From: Ilyonectria destructans
Taxonomy: Eukaryota; Ascomycota; Sordariomycetes; Hypocreales; Nectriaceae
Reading direction: 5' to 3'
Length of the DNA: 64,000 bases
NCBI GenBank assembly: GCA_020740775.1
Contig: JAHEWK010000012.1
Coordinates: forward strand, 992,001-1,056,000
Part shown: piece by piece, positions 20,751 through 32,987 of the stretch
Position numbering within the stretch: the stretch's first letter is position 1
Layout of the letters: the number at the start of each line of letters is the position of its first letter
Made by a program: the position numbers and the translations under genes
Notes under the pieces: generated by a model
Told to the model about the DNA's origin: nothing
What the model saw: only the letters and a program-made list of their open reading frames with translations
Databases searched by the model: none

Positions 20751-23700
20751 GGGAAGGACGCGGAGACTGATACAGTGTCATGTAAGTCACAGAGGGACAA
20801 TGGCTAGCTTCGCTTCTTGCAGGTCATACGAAGCAGTTGGAAGCGTCTGTATCAGGAGGGGTTGATAGCTTGAAATGCTCTATTGGACTTATCATTGCCT
20901 TTCCCAAAATGGCATGCATTGAGCTCCAAACACTTTCCAATATACCACGCCATGCAGTCAAGTAGCAGAGTTCCGTTCCGTTTCGCATTGGCCCTCTCAA
21001 ACACACCACATCACATCGGCGTGAATTCTCGGATGTTGCGATTCGCGAATGACATTATCTTAAGTGATACCACGCTCGATCCTAAACGCCACGGCTCAAG
21101 TAACAGGTCACAGCGTGGTATTGGAGGCCAGCCTGCCATTCTAAGCCACCACGTTTTCGGTCATCGCAGGACGAATACAGTCCGGTACTGTGCCTCTCCG
21201 TCTGCATTCCATGCCGTTCCCGGTGGGACGCGAGACAAACAAGCAACTCAGGCGAATGGCGGCCGTGCCTTTTACTTTCTGCGGCGTTTGATCCTCACAC
21301 AATGGCCGATCCGCAGGCCCAAGGAGCCATGACGATCCGCGCCTCGCAGCTGCTGACGCCGCGCAGAGGCAAAAGATGTCCCATGTCATCCATGATCCAT
21401 CACTGCACGATCCGCAGCCCAGCCCACGCCAGAGCTAACACCGTCTTGACTGGGCTGGGCTTGGCTGGGCCACCACCATGATACTGGTTGACTGGTTGGC
21501 TGGGTCACGCAGCCGCACAGCGAGACACCACCGCGCCGCAAGTAGTTGATCAGCGGAGCCAAGTTAGCCAAGTTCCAGCCGCGGCACCTGTGATGGAAAC
21601 TGACGCCGCTGGCCGCGGAATGGCTTGTCGTTCCCCGTGCAGCCCGGCAACGCGTGGGACCGCGTAAAGTGCTTGCATCAGGGCATTAGGGCGGGCTCCC
21701 CAATCCCAATCATGGCGTACCGTACCCTCGCTCTTGGGGGGCGGATGTGTGACGGACGGGCTTCCAATGTCACCCCTTTCAAACAAGAATCGATCCATTC
21801 TGCCCTTGATATCCTCCCGCATTCACACCCCAAGCGCCCGCCTCACCCTGCAGGCCCATCAAATCCCTCCGCCGCGAGGGTGCGTTTCCCTTCCTCTCCC
21901 CCATCCCACGGCCACGGCCGCCACGGATTGGCCGGTCTCCACGCACCTGGACCGGCGTCCAGTCTCGGAGGGGTGACCAGCAGCCACCACGCTCCACCAA
22001 GGAGAGAAGGGGAGGGGGTTGCAGGGGCCCCAAGGACGGTGGTGGAAGCGGTTTAGTGTGAGGAGACGAGGGCCAGCCCAACGGAACAGCAAACAATATC
22101 AGTGGCACCCGGCACGACGGAGACGGGGCGGCGAGACAAGCTAACCTGCTCCTCGTCTGGTGGATATGATGAGGGGCCCAACTGGGCCAGGAAATCGACA
22201 ATACGACATCTTTCTTTTCTCCTTCTCGATGAGGAACTGCGCCGGCGTCCCGGGTTTTGTGGCCAAGGAACCAAGGGACGAAAGGGGGGCGTGAGGCAAC
22301 CAGACGAGCCTGGCCGTGACCGACGCCAGGGATTCGGGTGGCGGCCACTCAATCTCGGTCTCGGGCAGGCCATGATGAAACCGTGACGGCCTCTGTCCAC
22401 CGGATTTCCGCACCTGAGATGAAGCATTGTTCCGACGCCTCTCTCGGGCGGCCTTCTCGCTCACACGCCAGCCGGGCCTGTCGTGATGACTGGGAAATCG
22501 CTGACGGCGAGAGGGAAAGCCACAGACGATACAATACTGCACCCGAACCAACGATCCGGGCCGTTCCATGTCATGTCACGCCACTCCGCCATTGAGATTG
22601 AGCCTCGTCATCCAACACCATCAGCATCGCCCTCCATCCATGCAATCCCCACCAGGGCGTGGCCTCGCCTCACCTCACCTCACCTCCTTAGCCCTCGGAG
22701 GAACAGCAAGTCACGATACCCTCTCCTCACATGAGCCTTCCGGTCCCTCGTGTTGCCGGCCCGCCTGTCTGACCCCGGGTCCGCCGTGGAGCTGGGTGCG
22801 CCGGACAAACGCCTTCGGCGACGACGAGGGGAATGGGTACGGCATGTAGGGAGGGCATCACAGGTAGCCGGGCCGTCGCCGCTCAGAGCGACGTTGCACA
22901 GCCAGCTATAGTGAGTGGAAACCGGGTAGACCCTGATGCTGACCAAACCGTTGGCTTGGGCGGCTAAACACCCGACATCCAGGGCAAGGTCTGGACGATT
23001 TTGATTATCTAGTTTCGAAGGATCCCACGACGCGGAGTAGACACCACTGCCTATCGAATCCGCCGACTACTGATTCAAATAATTGCTTCGCCAATATGCC
23101 TGAGGCCAAGGCGCCACCCGACGGGATTGGTGAATCTCATAGTGAGGCATAAGCACGAGGTTCTACGAGGACCAAGTATGATGACACCTAGATAAGCGGG
23201 ACAGAAGTGTTGAGTGAGCACTGTCGGTACCTCACTCCAACAGCGGGAGGTACGATGCGCGATCTCGTCTCTTCCCACGCCTCCCGAGCTTTGACTTGCT
23301 ATCACGCCCGTTTGTGATCGGCTCCGTAGCCATCCATGATCGTCACGCCGCGCGTGCATTTACTAGTTGGTTGTCGTGGCGGGCAGCATGTCAAGAACAC
23401 GCAGGCTGCCTGACAGGCTCCCGACGGCTTCCTTCACTTCCACCCCCGGCATTGTCAGATCCCGTTCGTATAAATGCTTCGCCCGGGGATCCGGCGCCCC
23501 GAGGATGCCAGATGGTTCGTAAATCGGCGACGTGGGCAGGTAGTCCAGGTGCAATCCCATCCCATCCATGCACACCGACAGACACACGGTGTCCCGGCTT
23601 TCGTCGCCAACAACGCGGCGTCCAACGAGCTGGCTGTCGTTTCGCCACTACACCACGCCTTTCTCACCCGCTGCAGAGCTGCCTCGTCTCACCAGTAGGC

Positions 23701-26700
23701 ATCCAGGTGCGTTTTGCTTTGTTTCAACCAGGATAGAAGGGCCCCCAACTGGAGGCTGGCGCCAAGATGCGGTCGGGCTCAATAGGTCGACACCACCAAA
23801 GATGCTCCAGCGGCCGGTACGGACTCCGTGCTTGGTTGGAAATGGGATCGGAGGCGCGGGCTGTGACGAGTCTGAGCCCAGCCCAGACCTTGGCCATTTA
23901 TTGTGATTGCCCATTCCCGAGTCTTGCCCGTCTCCACAGACGGGATCATGTACCAACCGGAAAGGGCACGACCAGAGGACATGACAGGAGTTATCTTGGG
24001 TCGGTGTATTCGCACCGTCGATTCCTTCAACGCCCAGTAGTGGTGGGGAACTGATTAGCAGGGACCAAGAATAACGAGTCGCTCGCTCGCTCCACCGCTT
24101 CGTGAAATGCAGCTGATCAAAGCAAAGTGCGACGCAGGTGGCGAGTTAGGTTTGGATTTAGATTGCTTCGTCCATGGCGAATGCGTCGCACAGTGGCAGC
24201 CACCAGTGAACAAGCCTCTCTTCACAGCCTGCAGCTGCCGTGAACTAGCAATGACCCCATACCCATGTCCTGGGCCGATTCATTGAGGCCTTAGGAGCAC
24301 TTCGCAGGCAGGCTAGTAGCAACCAGGATGTGCACTGCGGGTGATGCACATACACATGCCGAGGCCGCCACCAACAAGAATGATAAGGCGATGCCGACCA
24401 CGTCCACGTCGACAGCGCCTCGTGGCCGTGTGGGAAATACCACCGCGTGAAGTTTCAGGGAGACAGGATCTGCATGAACTTAGGAAGCCACCGCAGGGCT
24501 GTTGGGATAGTCGGTCTGTCGGCGTGCGGATGCAGTATCCGGATACCATGAGCTGCCCTGATCATCTCATCTCCTGCAGACCACTTATTATTGGTTCTGA
24601 AATCCGATGGGCGTCAAATTTGGCACGCCGTCCGGGGGTTATTGCGGGGCAGACGGCAGGAATTGATGCGATACGTATTGATCATCGAACCGACAACTTG
24701 ATATACCCTGTATCAATGATCCTCGTCACCGTTCTTAGTTATTACCACCTGCGGCGACTGTTGAAAACACGTAGAGCCGTGCCCGAAAAGCTATCGCGTC
24801 CTCTAATTAAGTGCAAGTACCGGTTACGCTGTTCGTGGGCCGACGTCCTACGTAACAAAGAGTGGTTTATTAGGAAAGGGAATCCTCGAGTGGATCAGAC
24901 CTGTTTCTCAGCCCCGATTCATTTGTTGACGGCAAATGGACTGAGGGCGCTTCTGGGCCACCGACTGGGTGGGAATGAGCCGCTTAAAAAACAGGTAGCC
25001 TTGGCCGAAATTTGCATGCCCAAGTGTGTTGTACCACCCTAGAGACGCGAACGGTTTGAGAAATATTCTGCCCCGAACACCTGTCGTCCCGGCCATCTAC
25101 AGGGCCAGGGCCGCCGGGATGTGACGAGGGTATAGGATAGGTATGAAGTTGATCTCTGGAAAATGCCGGCCCTGGCGCCTGTGAGACTGGAAGTCTTGTT
25201 GGGATGAACGGATAGCTCCGTGGCTCGCCAGCATTGGCCTGGTACAAGAGGCGGACAAGGAAGCCATTCAGGCAATAGGACGGTCAACCGAATGTCTGTG
25301 GTGAGATATGGGCCAGGTTCCGGGCCGGCTTCGAGGGGCAAATTGGGGGTCATGGCATGGGTCGTATCTGACTTCAATAGACCATCAATACTAGAGCTTC
25401 TTTTGCAATCCAAGACATCCACATCCAATGTACGAGCACGGTTATCATTGCCAACAGGCTTGACAGCAAGTTTCTTATAGCTTACTTGCCAAGGGATACG
25501 CACACACGCTGGTTGGGTCGCCGGCAGTATCATGGCTGTTTGGTCATTCGACCCGCCGGCTGACACAGATGAAGGAGGAGTGTGGTATCGCTAGAGAGCA
25601 TGACGGGAACAGACATGCTGAAGGGCTGTGGAGCGAGACCAAACCAAGACATCTTGTCGACGGCCGAGGAGCATCGCCAACGCCAATTGCAGCCGAGATG
25701 GCCATAGACCCGCTGATCTTTTAGGACATGCGTAGCGTAGCGGTACGGACGACGGAGTACACGGACACACACGACCACAACGTGTTGGCTTTGGTGGCGG
25801 CGGGACATGGCTCTTGGGTGCTGCCTCCACCACATGGGGCAGAAGGCGGTCGGATGACCAATCACAGACATTCAGATGTGAGCATCTGTCGTCGAGTCAA
25901 ACTGCGTTTGCTCGAGGGCGGAACCGTAGGGGGGTCTCGTGCATGTGCAGGAGTGTGGACATCGTAACGAGAAAGCCTCATCGGGTGGAAGTTTTTACCA
26001 TGGTGGTGTAATGCGACTGCATGTACCTCCTTGTCCAGGATATATATCCAAGGTTAAACCATCCACCAGCAGGGACATGATTTGTCTTGGGTCAAGTGAC
26101 GATGATCAGCTTCCAGAGAAAGGGGAGCATTGGCGTTGCAAAAACCCGAGTCTCCCGGCGATTGATCCATGTATTATGGCCCTGGCTTGATTTGTTGTTT
26201 CTTGGGGTCTTGGACACCCCATCATGGCCAGGGATGCATTCAGCGCTACCACCTGGGGAAGGGGTGACGGCAGGGCCTGTTCCGTGTACAACTGTTAACG
26301 CTTCTGACTTTGTCAGAGAGGCAAACGACGCGACGGACTGAGCCACACCATGCAAAACCCCTGCAATGGTGTAATCCACCGACGTGAGCGGATGCAAACT
26401 TGGGGCAAATTCCGTGGATGCTCCTGTGCCTCGAAAATCCTCTCATCCGGTAAAAGTTGCTGAATTGTGGCACTCAACCTCAACCATCATCGGCCATCCC
26501 TTCCGGGACGAAACTTTGCCCGACATGCGCCAAGGCCGGCTTGGTGCGCGCGGGTCCAACTAGAGTATCGGCCAAGCTGGGGGGATTAAAGAGTGAAGAC
26601 AGGCCGGCGAGACGGCGTCACGCCCGGACGAGGAAGCCGGCGTTTGTGGATGCTGGCGTGCGTGTCAGGCAAGCGATTTCTTTTGTCTTTGACGCCCAGA

Positions 26701-27443
26701 GCGACAAGGTTGCTGGAGGACAGCAGAGAGCAGAGGGAGCAGCGGCCCGGTGTGATTGGCTGAGAAGCGGGCCGAGTGCAAACCTTTGGCAATAGTCTTT
26801 GTCCGCCGGGACGAGGGCCAGAGGCATGGGCCTTGTCCCCATCCAGGCGAAGTGGTGAGGTGAGATGGAACCTTGTGCAACTAAGCTGTGATTTGGGGAG
26901 GGGAATCCAGGCGCCGTCGTGCAGGCGCTGATCCGTCTCGTTTGCCAACATCAGTCGAGACTGTTGCTGTGTCTTTGATATTAGTCTTGAATGGCGCATG
27001 CGATCCATTTCGTGTGTGAGGGCCCGGTCAGTCGCTGAGTCTAAACATATTCCCCCTTCCCAATCTCCACCCCCCAGCATGGATAGGATGTCATCGGGCG
27101 AAGTGGACGTCGCGGTTGTAGCGGAGCGTGAGTGGGCAACGATCCCAAGCAAGCCAAGACTGGGCGCATGGCCCAGCGACTGCCACGGCGAACAGGCGAC
27201 GCAGATATTGAAGAGAGAAGAACGTCAGTGCTGCCTAGGTGTGGGTGAAGAGGCTGCGGGCTGGCATGGATGATGATGCATGGGGGCGTGAGGATTCATT
27301 GCGCTGTATCCAGACATTCAGACCGATGAGGCGAGAGGCCTGAAGATGTCACGGCCAGCCTAGATCGAGAACGGAGAACCGAAGAAGCCTGGGACTGGCT
27401 GGTTGGGCGGTTCGATCTGGTTGGCTCGCGGATTGATTGATTC

Positions 27444-27489
27444 ATGGCGTGGGCGTGGGCGTGGGCATGGGCCAAGGGCATGGGCATGG
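27444..27489. repeat. GTGGGC/ATGGGC hexanucleotide repeat
   Basis: Imperfect 6-bp repeat units (gtgggc, then atgggc) over about 46 bases. Confidence 0.7.
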
Positions 27490-27857
27490 ACCAGCTCACA
27501 CTGCCTTTGCCATCTTTGACCGAGCCGATTCCCCGCTGACGGATGAGGCGTGTGAGCGAACAAAAGACATGCTAACATGCAGAATGTGAGAGTGTGTGTG
27601 ACCAGGCTTCGTACAGTGGTACCCGCAGGAGTTGAGGGCGAGCGAAAGAGGAATGGATGGCAGATGGATGTTGAGCCGTCGTGGTCCATGCGCCCATGCG
27701 CCTATCCCCTCATTCAAGGCAACGCCGGGGGACATGAAATGGCCAAGTCCGAGGCATTCGTAATGCAGCGGGCTTTGGAGGCACTGTACGGCCGAAAAAG
27801 GGTGGGGTCGGTCTTGTGCGGTTTGAGGGCGGGGCTGCGATGAATGGGCAATGGGTA

Positions 27858-27880
27858 ATGGATGGATGGATGGATGGATG
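27858..27880. repeat. (ATGG)n microsatellite
   Basis: Five to six head-to-tail ATGG units. Confidence 0.8.
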
Positions 27881-28786
27881 CGCGAATGTGGGATGCGTAG
27901 TGGAGGTTAGGTTGGCGTGCGTAGATTACAGATGGTCGGATGCGGGATTTGCACGGCGTACATACGTAGTGAGGGCAAGAAGTTAGTTTGGCATTGCAGT
28001 GGACGTTGGTGAGGGTCCGGACGAGTGCCCGGGCGCCCGAGAGACGGTGGAGAGAAAAAAAAAAGCACCTCCAACCACTATGGCTCAGTGCAAGTGCGCC
28101 GCAAATGCATCTCGACTGAATCGCCAGGGCTTGCAAGTGTAAGTGCCAGCCGGTACTGTACCCAGGTGGGTGCCGGTGTAAATCGAAAGAGTGCCAGCCC
28201 AGCCCCTCTCTTTGTTCTCTCCTTTCATTCTCTCTCGTTGACACCCACTCCTCAAGGCGTCAACAAGAAATGTTTTTAGCAAGGCGGCCGCGGCTTGTTC
28301 AACCTGGAGAAGCAGGCGGTAGCACGGATATGGCACGGATGGCATGGATGGCATGGACGCCTGGCGCCTCCTTTTCCCGGCGGCACGAAATAGTATATTG
28401 GTGGTGAGGGTGTCCTACTGCGTACGTAGTAGTCAAGTAGAAATGGTGCCATGTACGGCTAGGGGACGACCTGGTTCCTGTAGGCTTTCAGTGGACGTCG
28501 ATGAGTGGGTGGTTTGCCGTGGACTCCCTGGACCGCCCTGACGCCCCGGACTCACAGGACTGGTCAGCTCTGGTTGGGTGTGTCCCACTCTCCCCAGTCT
28601 CCAGCGTCGACTCCCAGCACCTCCGCGCCATGTGCTCTTCCTCCAAATTGGCCCAATAGGCCAATACACACCCAAGACGCACCCAATACGCACCAAAGTC
28701 GCCTCCCTGACCAACGACCCTCGGGCCTGCCTTTTGTTGTTACCTCCTCAACTCCTCACTTACTCCGTACCTGCAACGCTGATTGA

Positions 28787-28819
28787 CTTGGACTGCTTGG
28801 ACTGCTTGGACTGCTTGCC
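28787..28819. repeat. 10-bp tandem repeat
   Basis: The unit TTGGACTGCT is repeated slightly more than three times with a 10-bp period, close to one DNA helical turn. Confidence 0.75.
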
Positions 28820-31800
28820 CTGGTTTGGCTGGGTTTGGTGTCACCTTCCCTTTCGCTACCTTGCCGCTACGTACCCCAACTCGGCAACCCCTCGAGCTGA
28901 GGTCACTTCTCATTGCTTTTCATTTGCTTCCAACTTCCTGCTGAACGCCCACCGTCAATCCGTCGACGTCCATCCCTGCAGAAGACCCTCACCCAAGACA
29001 GAGACCCCTCCCCGCCCTCCCGGGACCCTCTCGCCCTGCTGTGGTTGGTTGGCTGGGCTGTTGGTTGGCCCAACTAATGATTTCATTCTTTAATTCACTA
29101 TTCACTCACTCACTTACTCGAGGCTGTCGATGGGGACCCCTAGTCAAGCCAGGACCCCTTCCTTCCAGCAAAGTGGCTCTGGCTGATGACGCCAATGCAC
29201 CACCCTGTATCTAATGCTGGTTGCGTTGCCTTGCCCGGCGCAGGTGAGCGCACGCCAGTCGCCAGCCCGCCAGCAGAACAGTCAAAGAGTTGAGACTTGG
29301 TCCACGCCCGAGAGGAGGCGGCGGCGGCATGGTTTACGAGGCGATGGCGGCACGGGATCATGGTCCATGGGGCTCCCTGACTGACGTCTTGGGATTTGCC
29401 CACCACATGGCACCCCACCCCAGCAGCGACAGAGTGAACGATGCCCATCCCTTCTATTGCCTCCGTTGCCATTTGCCCTGTTGGAAACGCGACGTTGAAG
29501 AGAGACGAGACAGTCATTTCCTCTTGGTGCCGCCGTGATCAACGCCAGCCCGGCACAGGACGGGACGGGACAGGACAGAGAATATCAGTGCGTCTCCAAG
29601 GTACCTTGCGCCGTCGTACGGAGACCGCCCGACAACTAACTGCAATGGACGCATTCCGCATTCCCCATATCTGTTGTCGACGTCAATGAGGCGTGTGGAT
29701 TTGCATTCAAACAGTGGGTGCAATGCAGCGTGCACCACACGACACAGCGCCGACGCAGGCGACCTTGCCTGGCATGCACAAGCTCGGGCGGACCAAGTGT
29801 CATCCTCACGGACACATGTATCCGAACCAAGGAACAGGCCCCGACATCAAAAGGCTTGCTGCTTCGAATGTCTTTCATGGCCTCCGTGCTGTACCATCTC
29901 GGTTCACCGACCGATGCTTTGTACTTCGTACCTCCATATAGGACTCAGATTTCCCTCTAGGTGTGTGTGTGTGTCATCCGTTTGGCACCCGACATGGAGT
30001 CCGGAATGCAGAGGCCGTGTTCCAGCAGCAAGCCTCGCGCATTCACGCAAGGTAGTATGCCCTCAATGCGCCCGCCAGAAAGACCTGCCTCACAGGCTCC
30101 AAATGGCACAACGCCGCCAGGTCTCGGCGGAACCAGGTTTGGCAAGGGGGCGCACCCGAGAGGTGGGTGTTGGGTGGGAAAGGGATGTGTGGACTTCGGG
30201 GGTGCCTCCTCCAAAGACAACAGAAAACCATGCGTCGATTCCTGGTGGCCGCGCCTTCACGGATTGATGAGCGCCTGGCTGACGCCGGCGGATACCTGAC
30301 GGATTGGGACTGGCTGTTTGCGACTGGCTAGGCCTGGGCTTGGTTTCTGGATCACCGCCCAGCCAGCGTCATGGCGGCATGTACGAAGTGCAGTGCAGGG
30401 GTTTCCAGGCTGACGAAGGAGCCGGACGGTGGCTTTGATTGACGGTGGTCTAGCGGAGACGCCAGCCCGCTTCCTTGTGGCAGCAGCAGCAACAAGATAC
30501 GGCCGGCTTTGCAAGGGAGAGGGGCGCCCGTCTGTACTTGCATTCGGCAGCCAGTGGACCGGCCAGTCCTGTCAGTCAGAACCCAACCCAGTGCATGCTC
30601 GCTCGTACTCCCCTCCATACGAAAGTACCATGGCGCTGCTGTTCGTCATCTACAGAGACCTAGGCATTTTGGTATGGGGGGCCACGTACGCGGCACAGAC
30701 TCTACGAGACGCGGGCTTGGCCAGTATTCGTATACCGGAAACACGAATGATGATGACCCGAACGAGCGAGGGCCGTATTTCCCAAGCGGCAACCGGTTCT
30801 GCTCAAGCTGAACCAAGCCAAGGGTGTTCATCCCAGTTGCCCGTGCAGTTGTGGGGGGAGGGGACCAGGGCCTTGGATCGATGGCTGCTCCCCTCCAGTC
30901 TCTCACACACTCTGAATCCTGGGACGGTACGGTGGCTCGTCCGGGAATAGCTCCGTCCCAGCATCAGCTAGCTAAAAGAGTCCACTCAGCAAGCCAGCAA
31001 ACACAGTATCGAAGTCGGCACTCATTGTGGTCGCCGCAATGGATCTTTAGCGCAGACCAGGGTCGAGGCCAGGCCGGAACCCAAAGTTACGAGTCCACGG
31101 CAGGTGATGAGAAAGAAGAAGAAGAAAAAAAAAACTCCCCATGACTGCACCGATTTCGGCAACGACTACAATGAGAAGGGTCTCTTTGGACACATGTCTC
31201 AACTTGCGGACAGTCCGTTTAACTTTCAGTGGTTTGGCTGGTTGCTCTGACTCTAGGCTGGTAGGGCAGCCTTCGAGTTTTGGGTGGGCAGCAACCCACG
31301 TTCCTGAAGGGGTATAAGCGAGGAATTACTGTGGAGCCTATGGCGACGGTCGTGGAGCTTGCTCGGCCAGGATGGCAGGCTTGCGAGCGTCAAGCCAGGT
31401 ACCGCCGCCCGCGAATGACGGCACATCCTTGATCGTGGAAAGGGACTCAACGACGACTTGAACAGTGACGACCGTCAGACGGAAGAGTGGATACAGGGGT
31501 GGTCAAAGGCAGAGCCTAGTCAAGCTGATATTATTGATGATGATGAGGCTGCCCTTTGTCCATAGTGACCTTGACTAACTCGTCCACAGCCACATCAATA
31601 CCACATCAATACCACAGCCCCAAGGCAGTCTTAAAGATGATGATGAATAAGCCCGGTCTCGTGGAGAAGAGAAGATGCTGTGTTCAAGGCAAGTTGCAGG
31701 GGCGTGGGGGAGCGGCAAGGCTCAAGTGTGCTCCAGGGGGCGCTGAAGGGGCGCGCTGAAGGGGGCTGCACAGCTGGGTACCGGCCCCGGCAGGCCAGGG

Positions 31801-32048
31801 AGAGGGGCTTTGATGGAGGCGCTGGAACCGCCCCCCGCGGAGGCCTGGAGACGCCGTGCAAACGCCCTGATGGGTGATGAGGGCGATCCATGGATGAGCA
31901 TGAGACTGGAAAAAGAAGAGTGGATAGGGGGTGTGCAGCGCGGGCACAGGGGTGTGTCGTTTTGCGACCTGGGTGGAGGACTCGTCGTCTGCTTTGCTGC
32001 GGTGTCAGCTGGAGGACGCCACGACGGGCCCTGGCTCCAGTGGAGGGA

Positions 32049-32087
32049 AGGGTTCCAGCGGAGGGTTCCAGTGGAGGGTTCCAGCGG
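32049..32087. repeat. 13-bp tandem repeat
   Basis: Three near-identical copies of AGGGTTCCAGYGG, differing by one C/T. Confidence 0.75.
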
Positions 32088-32987
32088 GCGGGCGGCGACT
32101 TGGACCTGGGTCCAGAGGGTTCAGTTGCAGCTAGCGGAAGTGCAAGTGGAAGTGGAAGTGGAGGTACAGGGCGGTTGGCAATGTACACGGGCGACATGGG
32201 CGGGCTACCTGAGCCACTGGGCGGGTTACGTGCCACCCCCGTGTACATGGGCCATGGGCGCTGGGTAGTGGGTACAAGGGTAGCGTCTGTACCTGGGGGC
32301 ATGGGGAGTGATGGGGGCCGTGGGTGGGTGGGCGTAATGTCTGAGAGAGGAAGCGACACTCCGCCAACGGCATGAGTGAGTCTCCAGAACGACCATCGAG
32401 CTACGCACGCAACCACCAGGCATGGACTGACTTGCGGCTGCGATTCGGTTTTCTTCTTCTTCCTCTCTCCTCCTCCTTCGATTCCTCCTCATTCTCCGTC
32501 TCCTTCACCTCTCTCACCAGCCGCTCCCAGCCTCACCCAATTGACGCTCCGACGCCGTGATTCCCTGTCCCGGTCCGCCGTCTCGACCTCTGCGATACCT
32601 TCGAGCCACTGTCAACCCCGTCCAGTGAACCAAACCGCCCACGGCCCACAGCACAATCGAAGTCCGTCCGAACCGCCTCGTTTGCAGTCGATTTGCTTCG
32701 CCGCCGGTCAACTCTATCCGCCGACCATGGCCCTGGCTCGTTTTCGGGACCTCTGAGCAAACGCAGCATCCGGGTTGCCAACCAAACGCCCACCCGCAAC
32801 AACGCATACAACAACAGCCGCCACTTATACCAACACAACAACAACTCCACGATTTGACATCCACCTCACCTCGCCGATTTATTTAACCGCCCCAATTCCT
32901 CGATCCCCCACCTCCAAACCCGTCTTGGTCACCGAGTCGACCTAGCCTTCGTCGCGGCCCTTCGCTAGAGCCCACATCCAACCGCCC

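Larger units (their letters stand above)
20751..32987. other. 12.2-kb gene-poor region upstream of the cyclin gene
   Basis: No frame here shows a domain, a consistent exon chain or fungal coding character. The longest open frames (up to ~260 codons) are Pro/Arg/Gly-rich shadows in GC-rich DNA. I checked for tRNA A/B boxes, long terminal repeats and transposase motifs and saw none. Several microsatellite-like repeats are listed separately. The last ~600 bases (about 32400-32987) are a pyrimidine-rich leader of the downstream cyclin gene. The rest could hold regulatory DNA or non-coding transcripts. Confidence 0.55.

Noticed and set aside
24341..25042. 233-codon + strand open frame
   Set aside because: Crosses a compositional change with no domain and Arg/Pro-rich shadow character at the start; not supportable as a gene.
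29674..30267. 197-codon + strand open frame
   Set aside because: No domain, unusual Cys/His/Arg mixture typical of noncoding GC-rich DNA.
31631..32416. 261-codon minus-strand open frame in the gene-poor region
   Set aside because: Pro/Ser-rich, spans a 13-bp tandem repeat, and lacks a domain or a plausible intron set.
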